DNA from: Roseivivax sediminis
Lineage (GTDB): Bacteria > Pseudomonadota > Alphaproteobacteria > Rhodobacterales > Rhodobacteraceae
DNA length: 64,000 nucleotides
NCBI RefSeq assembly: GCF_900112685.1
Contig: NZ_FOMS01000016.1
Coordinates: forward strand, 22,313 to 86,312
Reading direction: 5' to 3'
Part shown: one piece after another, positions 39,192 through 47,817 of the stretch
Layout of the letters: each line of letters opens with the position of its first letter
Position numbering within the stretch: the first letter of the stretch is position 1
Position numbers and translations under genes: made by a program
Notes under the pieces: generated by a model
What the model was told of the DNA's origin: nothing
Seen by the model: the letters and a program-made list of their open reading frames with translations, nothing else
The model's database searches: none

Positions 39192-40067
39192 ATGGCTATC
39201 ACCGCTGCACAGGTGAAAGAGCTGCGCGAGATGACCGGCGCAGGCATGATGGACGCCAAGAAGGCGCTGACCGAGGCCGGCGGCGACATGGACGCCGCTG
39301 TCGACTGGCTGCGCACCAAGGGTCTTGCCAAGGCGGCCAAGAAGTCGGGCCGCACCGCGGCCGAGGGCCTCGTCGCCGTCAAGGTGGACGGCGGCACCGG
39401 CGTCGCGGTCGAGGTCAACTCCGAGACCGACTTCGTCGCCAAGAACGCCGAGTTCCAGACCATGGTGGGCGGCATCGCAACTGCCGCGCTGACCGTCGAC
39501 AGCGTCGACGCGCTGGCCGAGGCCGACCTTGACGGCAAGCCGGTAAAGGATGCGATCACCGATTCCATCGCCAAGATCGGCGAGAACATGTCGCTGCGCC
39601 GCATGGCGAAAGTTCAGGGCGACAATGTGGCGAGCTACGTGCACAACGCCGCAGCCGAGGGCATGGGCCAGATCGGCGTGCTGGTGGCGATTAAAGGCGA
39701 CAACGTCGCGTTCGGTCGCCAGGTCGCGATGCACATCGCCGCCGCGAACCCGGCTTCGCTCGGCGAGGCGGATCTCGACCCCACGGTGGTCGAGAAGGAG
39801 CGCCAGATCCAGATGGACATCGCCCGTGAATCCGGCAAGCCCGAACAGGTCATCGAGAAGATGATCCAGGGCCGGATGAAGAAGTTCCTCGGCGAGGTCA
39901 CGCTGCTGGGCCAGGCGTTCGTCGTCGACCCCGACAAGACCGTCGAACAGGCCGCTGCCGACGCGGGCGTGGAGATCACCGGGTTCGTGCGGCTCGCCGT
40001 TGGCGAGGGCATCGAGAAGGAAAAGGAAGACTTCGCCGCCGAGGTCGCCAAGGCCGCTCAGGGCTGA
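39192..40067 (+). CDS. tsf: Translation elongation factor Ts
   Basis: This 291-residue factor exchanges GDP for GTP on EF-Tu. The N-terminal UBA-like domain with [19 protein letters not shown] (residues 8-26) and the core TDFVAKN motif (near residues 79-85), which inserts next to the EF-Tu nucleotide site, are both intact. The ATG at 39192 follows GAGGAG and is preferred over in-frame codons at 39174. A clear intrinsic terminator follows 28 bases after the stop, closing the rpsB-tsf operon. Confidence 0.98.
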   Translation: MAITAAQVKELREMTGAGMMDAKKALTEAGGDMDAAVDWLRTKGLAKAAKKSGRTAAEGLVAVKVDGGTGVAVEVNSETDFVAKNAEFQTMVGGIATAALTVDSVDALAEADLDGKPVKDAITDSIAKIGENMSLRRMAKVQGDNVASYVHNAAAEGMGQIGVLVAIKGDNVAFGRQVAMHIAAANPASLGEADLDPTVVEKERQIQMDIARESGKPEQVIEKMIQGRMKKFLGEVTLLGQAFVVDPDKTVEQAAADAGVEITGFVRLAVGEGIEKEKEDFAAEVAKAAQG

Positions 40068-40094
40068 GACGTCAAGCGCCATCCTGCGCCAATA

Positions 40095-40125
40095 GAAGCC
40101 GCCCCGATGGGCGGCTTCTTTCGTT
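40095..40125 (+). terminator. Intrinsic terminator of rpsB-tsf
   Basis: A perfect 10-bp stem (GAAGCCGCCC at 40095-40104, GGGCGGCTTC at 40109-40118) with the tetraloop CGAT is followed by TTTCGTT. The T-run is short but the position and stem strength fit a terminator of the ribosomal operon. Confidence 0.85.
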
Positions 40126-40451
40126 ATGAAACAGCTACTTGCAATCAGGTCTTCATGTCGGTCCCGGCCAGCCCCACGCGACATTGGGGATGAGTTCGGA
40201 GGCTGACCGGGTTGCGGTCGCCCGACGTCAATATCGCCGGCCGAACCGCCCGAGGCTAGTGCCGAGAAGATCGGAGAGCCGCGAAATTGCGCGGGTCCGA
40301 TCCCCCTTGTCCCTGACCTTGCGGTCATCACTCACGGAACATGACAACCTTGGCAATTTGACGCCGAACGGGAAAGTACGGTTTTCCTGACCCAAGGTCA
40401 CCTTGCGGTCGAATGACCGCAGGTAGCGCGCATCTCTTGCGTGTTGCGCCG
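40126..40451. other. Intergenic DNA between tsf and the convergent luxR gene
   Basis: No gene is recognised. Near its right end an inverted repeat (TGCGGTC at 40404-40410, GACCGCA at 40415-40421) lies about 30 bases past the luxR stop and may form its terminator hairpin. The sequence CCTTGCGGTC occurs twice, around 40315 and 40401, as a direct repeat. Confidence 0.5.
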
Positions 40452-41213
40452 TCAGAATTCGAGAACGAACATCTGGTTCTGGAAGGCCGCCTTGAGCACC
40501 GCCTGCGCCGTGGTGTCGACGTTCAGCGCCTCGCGCGCGAGGCGCAGGTGCTTTTCCACCGTGGCCTGTGTCAGACCCATGATCTGCGCGATATCGGCCA
40601 TGGTTTTGCCGTCGCCGACCCATTCGAGCGCCTCGCGCTGGCGCTTGGTCAGCGCCTGGTTCGGCGGTGTGTAGGGCAGGGTGAGGATCTTCAGGTGAAC
40701 GAGATTGTTCATCAGCACGATATCCTCGCCGCTTTCGGCCCAGAGTGTGTCGACCTCCGCCTGGCTCATCTCGGGCTTTGCGGTCAGGGCGATCGCCCCC
40801 TTGGCGCGGCTCGACACGGAACGGAAGGAGATCGAGTAGCCCGCCTTGACGCCTTGTGCGAGGTTGAAATCGAGCACACGCTTCTCGTCCGCGGTCAGTG
40901 TGCCGGAATCGACCATCTGGCGCAGCACCCGCCAGGAACAGGCGCCGTCGTTCTCCAGAGCCCAGCGGACCATGGGCGCATGGTGATAGAGCCGCTTTCC
41001 GACGAACACGTCGGTATAGCTCTGGTCGTGGTTTGTCAGCATCAGGAAATCGTTGGGATCGCCCAGCGAGGTCGGCGTGCGAAACCGGGTGAAGCCGTAG
41101 AGCAGGCGATCGAAGCCGTATTCGGCCATGCGCGTGCAATGCATGGCCCACAGCGTCTCGATGCTGTTGGCGTTCGTCAGGGCGACCATGTAGTCGCGGT
41201 CGCGCGGCGTCAT
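40452..41213 (-). CDS. LuxR-family regulator with autoinducer-binding domain (altered pocket)
   Basis: This 253-residue protein has an N-terminal autoinducer-binding-like domain (about residues 15-165) and a C-terminal LuxR helix-turn-helix (about 185-245; ALTKRQREALEWVGDGKTM and TQATVEKHLRLAREAL). Aligning the pocket on the conserved Pro71 and Trp85 of TraR numbering, the residues at 57, 61 and 70 are Tyr, Phe and Ala instead of Trp, Tyr and Asp. The Asp that holds the acyl-homoserine-lactone amide is therefore missing. No luxI-type synthase is nearby, so this is a LuxR solo, perhaps for another ligand or none. Confidence 0.88.
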   Translation of the reverse strand: MTPRDRDYMVALTNANSIETLWAMHCTRMAEYGFDRLLYGFTRFRTPTSLGDPNDFLMLTNHDQSYTDVFVGKRLYHHAPMVRWALENDGACSWRVLRQMVDSGTLTADEKRVLDFNLAQGVKAGYSISFRSVSSRAKGAIALTAKPEMSQAEVDTLWAESGEDIVLMNNLVHLKILTLPYTPPNQALTKRQREALEWVGDGKTMADIAQIMGLTQATVEKHLRLAREALNVDTTAQAVLKAAFQNQMFVLEF

Positions 41214-41596
41214 CGGTTCTCACCTCGCTGCGGCGGCCTCCAAGCCGCCATCCGTCCCCAGGGTTCGTGTGTCATGGATAGTGGGACAGGCCGGGTCGTG
41301 TCCAGTGCGCGCGCGTCGAACTCGCTCCGGGGCGGTCCCCGGGCTCTTCAGGTCTATGGCCGAACGCTGTCGCGGCGTGCAAGACGTGCGGCGACGGGCA
41401 ACTCGATGGCGCCGAGGTCGGCACCGGTGAAGATTGCGCCATTCGGTGTCAGCGCATCGCCGTTCATCCCGGTGTGATGCACTAGATTATTTACCATAAT
41501 ACTGATTATCGGATTAAAGCACATTGCGGGTGCGCGCTACCTTGAAGTGCGCCTCCGTTTAGAAACCAATGGGTTATCTAATCGGGAGAACGTGCC
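41214..41596. other. AT-rich intergenic DNA upstream of the luxR gene
   Basis: No gene is seen. The stretch should contain the luxR promoter (minus strand). From about 41480 to 41600 base composition turns visibly AT-richer than the rest of the window, and a decayed transposase fragment follows, suggesting an old insertion boundary. Confidence 0.45.
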
Positions 41597-41767
41597 ATGG
41601 GAGCCGTTTACACGCAACTCAACCTAAAAGAACGCCGTAGGAAAGACGATTGGTGGCACGCAAAGGTCCCTGCCTGTCCGAAAGATGGCGCGTGTTCTGA
41701 ACCGGTCGAAATCGACCCTTCTTCACCGTGGCAAAGCTGCCCCGAGAGCGCGACATCAGCAGGATGA
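41597..41767 (+). pseudogene. Remnant of an IS30-like transposase (frameshifted)
   Basis: The translated start MGAVYTQLNLKERRRKDDWW followed by HAKVP resembles the N-terminus of IS30-family transposases (VYSQLSLxERRxIEDWWHAKV type). The expected helix-turn-helix, MARVLNRSKSTL, is then found in another frame at 41685-41720, so at least one indel lies near 41668-41680. The first frame stops at 41765-41767, and no catalytic DDE part or terminal inverted repeats could be recognised downstream. The family call is from memory of the motif. Confidence 0.55.
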
Positions 41768-42072
41768 CGGAGCACCGCCGCTACTCTCACAGCCAATCGG
41801 GGTCGCGGTTCGAGTGGCGCTCGCACCCCGCCGACCCTTGATGTGCCAAGGCATCTTACGGGCAGTGCTTCCATACCACCGGCCTCACGGTCGGTGCCGA
41901 GGACAGCATGACACAAATTTTTACTTGAAATCGATGCGAGATGCGCGACCCTTGTGGGCATATTTTTGACTAATTTTTCCCGTGCGATGCTGTTCGCGCA
42001 AGACTGGTGTTCTGTAACTTGGATCGTATTAATTGTTGCCCAGCGGCGGTTCCAGCCGGCCTCTCCGTATTC
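41768..42072. other. AT-rich intergenic DNA before the second regulator gene
   Basis: This may contain further decayed transposase sequence (an open frame in register with 41685 runs to 41969 but shows no recognisable domain) and then the promoter of the regulator at 42073. An in-frame GTG at 42007 could extend that regulator by 22 residues. Nothing else is supported. Confidence 0.4.
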
Positions 42073-42816
42073 ATGTCGGACTGGATTGCTGCCGCCCAAG
42101 GGAAATGTCTGCTCGAGACAGCGCTGAGACGTTTATCGCTTACGATGGATGCCGCGGTCGTAGCTGTCTCTCGGCTGGAGGGTTCGAGCGGAGACGCGAA
42201 TGCCCGCATGGTCGTCTACGACCGCGTTGAGCCGGATGATCCGTCACCCCTGCCCCACATGCTCTCTTTTGCGTCGTATGCGCAGCGTCACGATCTGGGC
42301 ACGCAAAGCAACGGGTCGGTACGGCTGACGCATCTTGGCGACTTCGCAGCGTCGCCGGTGCATCTGCAGGCCATGAAGGTGCGCGGTCTCGAATCCGTAA
42401 TCGACCTCATGCTGCGTTCGGACGATGAAAGCATCGACTTTCTGGAAATAGGCTTCGCGTACCCCGTCACGGAAACGCAGGCCGCAGCGATCGAGGCAAT
42501 CGGAATGCATCTTGCCGGCACGTGGCTGCGCCGCGTTCCGAGCATTTTCGCCGCGAACCTGAAGCTCGTCGAGCAGCGCGCAAGTTCCAGACGCCAGCTC
42601 CTCGATCCTCTGTCGTTCGAAAACCCTTACAACCTGACGCGCATGGAACACACCGTCGCACGGCTTGTCGCCGAAGGAGAGACGCGCGCCCGAATTCTGG
42701 AAAAGCTGAAAATCGGCAAGTCAACGCTGACCAGGCATCTGATCGGCATCTACGCCAAGGTTGGGGTCTCCTCCCTACGAGAACTCAGCCGACGGCTCGA
42801 CGCCGACGGCAAGTGA
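42073..42816 (+). CDS. LuxR-type helix-turn-helix regulator upstream of the EPS island
   Basis: This 247-residue protein ends in a GerE/LuxR-type DNA-binding domain (about residues 185-245: LTRMEHTVARLVAEGETRA, then KLKIGKSTLTRHLIGIYAKV). The N-terminal 170 residues resemble neither a receiver nor a standard autoinducer domain. The GTG at 42007 is a possible alternative start; the ATG at 42073 is preferred although no strong ribosome site is visible. It faces the exopolysaccharide genes across an 869-base gap and is the natural candidate for their control, by position only. Confidence 0.72.
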   Translation: MSDWIAAAQGKCLLETALRRLSLTMDAAVVAVSRLEGSSGDANARMVVYDRVEPDDPSPLPHMLSFASYAQRHDLGTQSNGSVRLTHLGDFAASPVHLQAMKVRGLESVIDLMLRSDDESIDFLEIGFAYPVTETQAAAIEAIGMHLAGTWLRRVPSIFAANLKLVEQRASSRRQLLDPLSFENPYNLTRMEHTVARLVAEGETRARILEKLKIGKSTLTRHLIGIYAKVGVSSLRELSRRLDADGK

Positions 42817-43138
42817 CCGGCCCGAAAAAGCCACCTCTCTTCCGTCTTATCCGGCCGAGCGCACCAGTCCGCGCCGCATGTGGTGACGTGCACAGATTTG
42901 CCCCGCATGACTGCGCCAACATCGCCGTAGGGTGTTTGCACTTTTTCTGGCACTCCGGCGGGCTAACTCCCGGGTGAAAGCCCGGTCGCCTCGTGCCCTG
43001 ACCGGTCCATCGACACCCACGCGATTCGAGTATCGATGGCCGAAAGATTGACACAATTGCCCCGGCCGCTCGCGTAGAGACCGAATGTTAGCGCCGAGCA
43101 AAACAACTTTAACGAGAATTTTTCGAACACACCCTTCG
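42817..43138. other. Intergenic DNA after the LuxR-type regulator
   Basis: No gene is recognised. A hairpin (CGGGCT at 42959-42964 with AGCCCG at 42979-42984, and CCCGGG within the loop) could mark the end of the regulator transcript. The right part becomes AT-rich towards the promoter at 43139. Confidence 0.45.
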
Positions 43139-43167
43139 TTCACAAACTTATTTTTAAATATTATACA
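43139..43167 (+). promoter_or_regulatory. Candidate sigma-70 promoter ahead of the EPS island
   Basis: TTCACA at 43139-43144 and TATACA at 43162-43167 are separated by 17 AT-rich bases, a good housekeeping promoter by sequence. Transcription would start near 43174, leaving a leader of about 510 bases before the TPR lipoprotein gene, or nearly leaderless transcription of the small ORF at 43177. Confidence 0.5.
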
Positions 43168-43176
43168 GCCACTTAG

Positions 43177-43353
43177 ATGACTGCCGGGATCTCCTTTGAG
43201 AAATTGACCGCCGACCGGGCGATTTCGGCGTATATTGGCTTTGTCGACCGCACCGGCAGTTTCATAACCAATTCGTTGACTGTGCGGACGCCCGGCTTCC
43301 GGACGTTAATCAAAACTTCTGAAAGTATAATGAGTACGTCTTTCAGGACTTAG
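43177..43353 (+). CDS. Candidate 58-codon ORF in the EPS leader
   Basis: An ATG opens 58 codons directly after the candidate promoter, beginning MTAGISFEKLTAD and ending MSTSFRT before TAG. There is no clear ribosome site and I recognise no family. It could be a real leader peptide translated from a nearly leaderless mRNA or a chance frame in AT-rich DNA. I favour chance slightly. Confidence 0.2.
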   Translation: MTAGISFEKLTADRAISAYIGFVDRTGSFITNSLTVRTPGFRTLIKTSESIMSTSFRT

Positions 43354-43379
43354 ATTTTGAGTGAGCAATTTTTAATTAG

Positions 43380-43408
43380 CCCGACGCCTGTGTCCGACAG
43401 GCGTCGGG
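43380..43408. promoter_or_regulatory. Perfect 12-bp hairpin in the EPS leader
   Basis: CCCGACGCCTGT at 43380-43391 pairs exactly with ACAGGCGTCGGG at 43397-43408 around a five-base loop. It is flanked by AT-rich sequence, but neither strand has a proper T-run just after it, so it is not a standard terminator. It lies 277 bases upstream of the TPR lipoprotein gene. An RNA-level control element or an end of a small RNA are possible. Confidence 0.6.
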
Positions 43409-43685
43409 TGCCTTCTGAAATTATCGTGAGCGGATGCGGATATGGCTCCAGAGCGGTGAAACCAGAAAAACCAAGATATCTTAAAAAGTCGTTAATACTC
43501 ATGCGTTTCATCTCGACCTCCGATTATTTCTAGGCCTGTAGCCCGTACGGCGACCCAGATTCGGTCGTGTGTATCGGTGGCGGGCACCGGGTCTCATTCC
43601 CGCAAAAGGGGTCGGAAGGTCAAAGCACAGATAGGTATCGCTGCCGTGGCTCAGGCGCTGCGCGGCTGAATTCTTAGGAGTTTCG
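43409..43685. other. Leader region immediately before the EPS operon
   Basis: This non-coding stretch ends with an AGGAG ribosome site (about 43676-43680) for the TPR lipoprotein gene. No further gene or repeat was recognised. Confidence 0.45.
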
Positions 43686-46187
43686 ATGCAACTTCGGAGC
43701 CCGAACCGGACCAGGGAAATTGGTGTCGCGCCCACGCGCACGCTTTGCGCGCGGACCGCGTTCCATGCGTTTAAACTCAACCAAAACAGAACTCTAGCCG
43801 CCGTTCTCGTCGGGTTCTCAGCGCTTGCCCTGATGGGATGCAAATCCGAGGAAGCACGCGCCGTCGAACATCTTCAGCGCGCCGCAACGCTTCTTCAGGA
43901 CGGCGAGGAGATGCGTGCCGCCATCGAATTCCGCAACGCGCTGGACCTTGCCCCTGACAACGTGGCGGCACGTCTCGACTATGCGAACCTCCTCCTGGCG
44001 CTCGGCGACACGGCGAAGGCCGAGCGAGAATTGGCCTGGATCTCCGAGTCACATCCCGACCTGCGGAGCCCACAGCTCCTGCTCGCTGACCTGGAAATGG
44101 AGCGCTCCGATTGGCAAGCGGCTCGGAAGCGTCTGGAGACCGTCGAGAAACGGCACGGCTCCGATGATGAAATCGCGCTGCGCGCGGTCATTGTGGAATA
44201 CGCGACCGGCAACGACGACTCGGCACGCCTCGAAAGCCACAAGCAATTACTCGAATATCCCGATACCCTGCCCGGACTCGCGCTAAAGCACGCGGCGATC
44301 AGCGATGGCCATGCACGGACCGGTGACTATGCCGCTGCGCTCGCAGCCGTGGAACAGGGTCTTTCGGCTGAGCCTGACAACCTGAAGTTGCTTCTGGGCC
44401 GTCTTCAGTTGCTCTACAAGCTGGATGATCGCGCGGCCATCACTGAACAACTCCAGCGCATGGTGGCCATGCACCCCGAACTACGCCAGGTGCTGGTGGC
44501 CTGGCATATCGAGACCGGCGAACTGGATCAGGCGGAGCACTTGCTGCGCACCTCCCCGGACATCGACGACGTGCCGGCGCAAGCGGCGCTTCTGCGGTTC
44601 CTTGCGCAATACAGAGATCCGCAGTTCGCCCTCGACGAAATCGATGGGCTGATCGGCAAGGCCGGCAACACTGCCGCGCTTCGGGGATTGAGAGCCACCC
44701 TCGCCTTTGAAACCGGCGCCGAAGCGGAAGCGATCGCGCAGGTGCGCGCGCTTCTCGACGAGGCCGATGCCGACGACCCGATGTCCGATATGCGTTTCAT
44801 CCTGGCAAGGATGCTGGACGCTGTCGGCGAACGGAGGGCAGCGTCGGAACAGCTCGACATCCTGATCCACGCGAGCCCAAGGCATGCCGACGGCCTCCTT
44901 TTGCGGGGGCGCTGGTATCTTGAGGCCGCACGCGCCGCGCCGGCGATCCGCCATGGCCGTACCGTGCTGTCGATGCGTCCGAACGACCCCGCGGCCCTCG
45001 CGCTTTTGGCCGACGCGCACGCGCTGGCCGGCGACGAGGCGCTTTCCACGGAAATGCGGGGGCTTGCGTTCCGCACGTCGGGGCATGCGCCCGAGGAAGC
45101 CCTGAGCTACGCCGATCACCTTGACCGGATCGGACAGGTCACTGCCGCCGTCGACATCCTCACGGCCTCGCTGGCTCATCACGACAAGGAGATAGGATTG
45201 CTCGACCGCCTGGGCTCGCTTTACATGCGGCGCGGCGAAGAGGAGCGCGCCACCGACATGGCGCAAAGGCTACGAGCGCTGGGAAGTCAGAGCGCGATAC
45301 GTTCAGCCGACCTGATCGAACTCGAACGGATCGCCAAGTCCGGCACCGTGGACAACGCACTTCGCTATCTCGATGGGCATGTGAACACCTCCGGCGACAG
45401 TCTGTTCGGTCATGTCGCCCTCGTGCGCGCCTACCTCATTGCGGACCGCCTGGACCTGGCCCGGCGCACCCTTGATGTCGGTTTGCGCCGCGTGCCGGAC
45501 CATCCGGTATTGCTTGCCGTGCACGCGCAGCTTCTCGCAGCGGAGGGCGACCCAGAGGGGGCAGTGAACGTGTACATGGACCTGATCGAACGGTCCGACA
45601 CACCCGGCCGCCTCTGGCAGGAGGTCATCGACATCCGGCGCCGGCAAGGCGATCCGAAGAAGATTGAAAGCGCGATCCGTGCGGCGCGCGCTGCCGTACC
45701 GGACACCGCGGAGATCACCTGGGAACAGGCGCGTCATCTCGTGGAAACGGGCCGGCCAGCCGAGGCCATCGAGGTGTACCGCCGCCTCCTCGAAACGCAC
45801 CCGGACAATCTGCCGGTGCGCAACAACCTCGCCAGCCTGCTGGCCGCGTCGGAGGAGCCGGGCGCGCTGGACGAAGCCGCCGCGCTGGCTGCCCCCCTCG
45901 CGGAGACCGACGTGCCCCAGTTCCTCGACACTTTCGGGAACGTCTCCTATCGGCTCGGCAAGCTCGATGCCGCCACGAAGGCATTGAGCCGTGCCGCCGC
46001 CCGTCTGCCCGGAGACTTCCAAGTGCAGATGAATGCCGCTGATGCCCATGCCGCCGCCGGCGAGACCGAGGCGGCCGGGGGCTACTATCGCGCGGCAATG
46101 ACCGTGTCGGCAGAGGACCCGGATCAACGAGCACGCGCCGAACAGGCTCTCCTGGCTCTTGAAGGTCGTGAGGGGTACGCAAATTGA
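43686..46187 (+). CDS. Large TPR-repeat lipoprotein of exosortase/EPS systems (PrsT-like)
   Basis: This 833-residue protein is a lipoprotein (lipobox ALMGC, Cys52) built almost wholly of tetratricopeptide repeats. Units such as AAIEFRNALDLAPDNVAARLDYA and AIEVYRRLLETHPDNLPVRNNL are plain, about 18-20 in all. It matches the PEP-CTERM/exosortase-associated TPR protein PrsT in size and position. It would sit in the periplasm, anchored to a membrane, as a scaffold for EPS export. The N-terminus is unusual: about 34 residues with many Arg precede the hydrophobic signal core. The ATG at 43686 has a good ribosome site and no alternative. Its TGA overlaps the TTG start of the exosortase gene. Confidence 0.87.
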   Translation: MQLRSPNRTREIGVAPTRTLCARTAFHAFKLNQNRTLAAVLVGFSALALMGCKSEEARAVEHLQRAATLLQDGEEMRAAIEFRNALDLAPDNVAARLDYANLLLALGDTAKAERELAWISESHPDLRSPQLLLADLEMERSDWQAARKRLETVEKRHGSDDEIALRAVIVEYATGNDDSARLESHKQLLEYPDTLPGLALKHAAISDGHARTGDYAAALAAVEQGLSAEPDNLKLLLGRLQLLYKLDDRAAITEQLQRMVAMHPELRQVLVAWHIETGELDQAEHLLRTSPDIDDVPAQAALLRFLAQYRDPQFALDEIDGLIGKAGNTAALRGLRATLAFETGAEAEAIAQVRALLDEADADDPMSDMRFILARMLDAVGERRAASEQLDILIHASPRHADGLLLRGRWYLEAARAAPAIRHGRTVLSMRPNDPAALALLADAHALAGDEALSTEMRGLAFRTSGHAPEEALSYADHLDRIGQVTAAVDILTASLAHHDKEIGLLDRLGSLYMRRGEEERATDMAQRLRALGSQSAIRSADLIELERIAKSGTVDNALRYLDGHVNTSGDSLFGHVALVRAYLIADRLDLARRTLDVGLRRVPDHPVLLAVHAQLLAAEGDPEGAVNVYMDLIERSDTPGRLWQEVIDIRRRQGDPKKIESAIRAARAAVPDTAEITWEQARHLVETGRPAEAIEVYRRLLETHPDNLPVRNNLASLLAASEEPGALDEAAALAAPLAETDVPQFLDTFGNVSYRLGKLDAATKALSRAAARLPGDFQVQMNAADAHAAAGETEAAGGYYRAAMTVSAEDPDQRARAEQALLALEGREGYAN

Positions 46188-47776
46188 CCTGGGCCGGTAC
46201 GAGATCCGACATCCTTCGTCGGCCCAATGCAGCGCGACTCGCACAGGCTGCTCTGCTTGCGTCGACCGTAGCGGTGTTCTTCACCGGCCTGTCCGAGCTT
46301 GCCGAGCAATGGGCCACCCCGACTTTCTCGCATGGTCCGGTGGTCCTGGCCGTGTCGGTCTGGCTCTTCGGACGAGCCTTGCGAGACGACGCCGCGGCGC
46401 ATCGCGACCCCCCGTTTCGCACTTCCCGGCTGGGCGTGGCGCTTGTGGCGGGCGGACTTGTTGGGGGTCTGGCGGGCCGGCTTGTCGGGATCGGCGACGT
46501 TGCGGCCTACGGCCTGCTCCTCTGGGCGGTGGGCGCCATCCTTGTCGTCTTCGGGCGCGAACGGACGGCGCTGCTCTGGGTCCCGCTTTCGCTTCTTGCT
46601 TTGGCGCTGCCGCTTCCCGAATTTCTCTACTGGAAGTTGACGACGGTCCTGCAGGACCTGTCGTCCCAGGTGGCGGTGGAGATGGTCCGGAGCCTCGGTC
46701 TGCCGGTCTATCGCTATGGGAACGTCATCGACCTCGGCCCCTACCAGCTCGAGGTGGCGGAGGCCTGCGCCGGGTTGGAGTATCTACTTCCGACAGTCGT
46801 GTTCGCCGTGCTCTTCGCGACGCTGGCCAATATCCGGTTCTGGCAACGTGTCCAACTCGTCGCGCTGGCGGCGCCTTTGGTCATCTTTCTCAACGCGCTA
46901 CGGGTGACGGTGATCGCCCTTCTTGTCGATCGCTACGGCCCCGGAATGGTCGAGGGTGGCATCCATGCGATGCAGGGCTGGGTCATGCTTCTGGCGAGCC
47001 TTGCCATTCTCGGCACCCTGCCCTTTCTGATGCGCGCCGCCGGGCCGTCCAGAGGATCGACAACGCCTGTATATGCGCTCGACCTTTCCGGCCTCGGCGA
47101 CGTCTTCACCGCCCAGCCAGCAGCCCGCACCATGCCGAGATTGATCGGTCTCGCCGGTGGCAGTCTCGTCGCCCTGAGCCTTATGCTGCCGATGCCGCCC
47201 GCGCGCGTGGAGGCGCCGCCCCGAGCGAGCTTCGCAACCTTCCCCGTGGCGCTCGGCTCTTGGGACGTGCAACCGAGGACGCTGGATCGATGGACGATCG
47301 ACACCCTCGCCGCCGACGATTATCTCGATGCCGCGCTGTTTCCCGCCAGCGGTGGCGTGCCCGTCCACCTGTTTGCCGCCTATTATGCCGACCAGAACGC
47401 AGGGACCGGCATCCACTCACCGAAGGCCTGTCTGCCGGCAAGCGGCTGGGAGATTTTCGAGATCGGAGAGACCGGCCTCGACCTTCGAGACCTCGGATAT
47501 GGCCGGTTCTCGGCCAATCGCGCGATCATCGCCCGCGGAACCGAACGGCAACTTGTCTATTACTGGTACGAACAACGCGGCCGGCGGATCCCGAACGAGT
47601 TCGGCATGAAGATCTCGAGCATCGCCGACGGCGTCACGCGGGGCCGACGGGATGGCGCCATCGTGCGTTTTGCCACCCCGATCATGCCCGACGGCGGCAC
47701 CGAGGCCGCCGAACGCCGACTCGACGATGCCATGCGCGCCGCCCTTGTCCAGATGCCGCAATTCGTACCCTTCTGA
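46184..47776 (+). CDS. Exosortase fused to an EpsI domain (XrtD-like)
   Basis: This 530-residue protein has an N-terminal exosortase (about residues 1-290, some eight membrane segments) and a C-terminal periplasmic EpsI domain (about 330-525, with AAYYADQNAGTGIHSPKACLP). The sortase-like transpeptidase residues are Cys195 in EACAGLEYLLP, Arg240 in NALRVTVI and His261 in GGIHAMQGW. Exosortases cleave and re-anchor proteins carrying a C-terminal PEP-CTERM-type tail, and EpsI is tied to EPS assembly. The exosortase-EpsI fusion is the hallmark of XrtD of Rhodobacterales, which handles VPLPA-CTERM proteins. It starts with TTG inside the previous stop (TTGA). Confidence 0.9.
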   Translation: MTWAGTRSDILRRPNAARLAQAALLASTVAVFFTGLSELAEQWATPTFSHGPVVLAVSVWLFGRALRDDAAAHRDPPFRTSRLGVALVAGGLVGGLAGRLVGIGDVAAYGLLLWAVGAILVVFGRERTALLWVPLSLLALALPLPEFLYWKLTTVLQDLSSQVAVEMVRSLGLPVYRYGNVIDLGPYQLEVAEACAGLEYLLPTVVFAVLFATLANIRFWQRVQLVALAAPLVIFLNALRVTVIALLVDRYGPGMVEGGIHAMQGWVMLLASLAILGTLPFLMRAAGPSRGSTTPVYALDLSGLGDVFTAQPAARTMPRLIGLAGGSLVALSLMLPMPPARVEAPPRASFATFPVALGSWDVQPRTLDRWTIDTLAADDYLDAALFPASGGVPVHLFAAYYADQNAGTGIHSPKACLPASGWEIFEIGETGLDLRDLGYGRFSANRAIIARGTERQLVYYWYEQRGRRIPNEFGMKISSIADGVTRGRRDGAIVRFATPIMPDGGTEAAERRLDDAMRAALVQMPQFVPF

Positions 47777-47817
47777 CGTGTTTTCCAAGACCCGCCCATT
47801 AGAAAAAGGTTCTTTCA

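Noticed and set aside
41608..42099. A 163-residue minus-strand open frame between the two regulators
   Set aside because: It has no recognisable domain or ribosome site and lies opposite the decayed transposase fragment; it looks like a chance frame.
42870..42990. Possible riboswitch-like fold after the LuxR-type regulator
   Set aside because: I compared it with remembered cyclic-di-GMP, SAM-II and cobalamin consensus features and found no convincing match; only a 6-bp hairpin remains.
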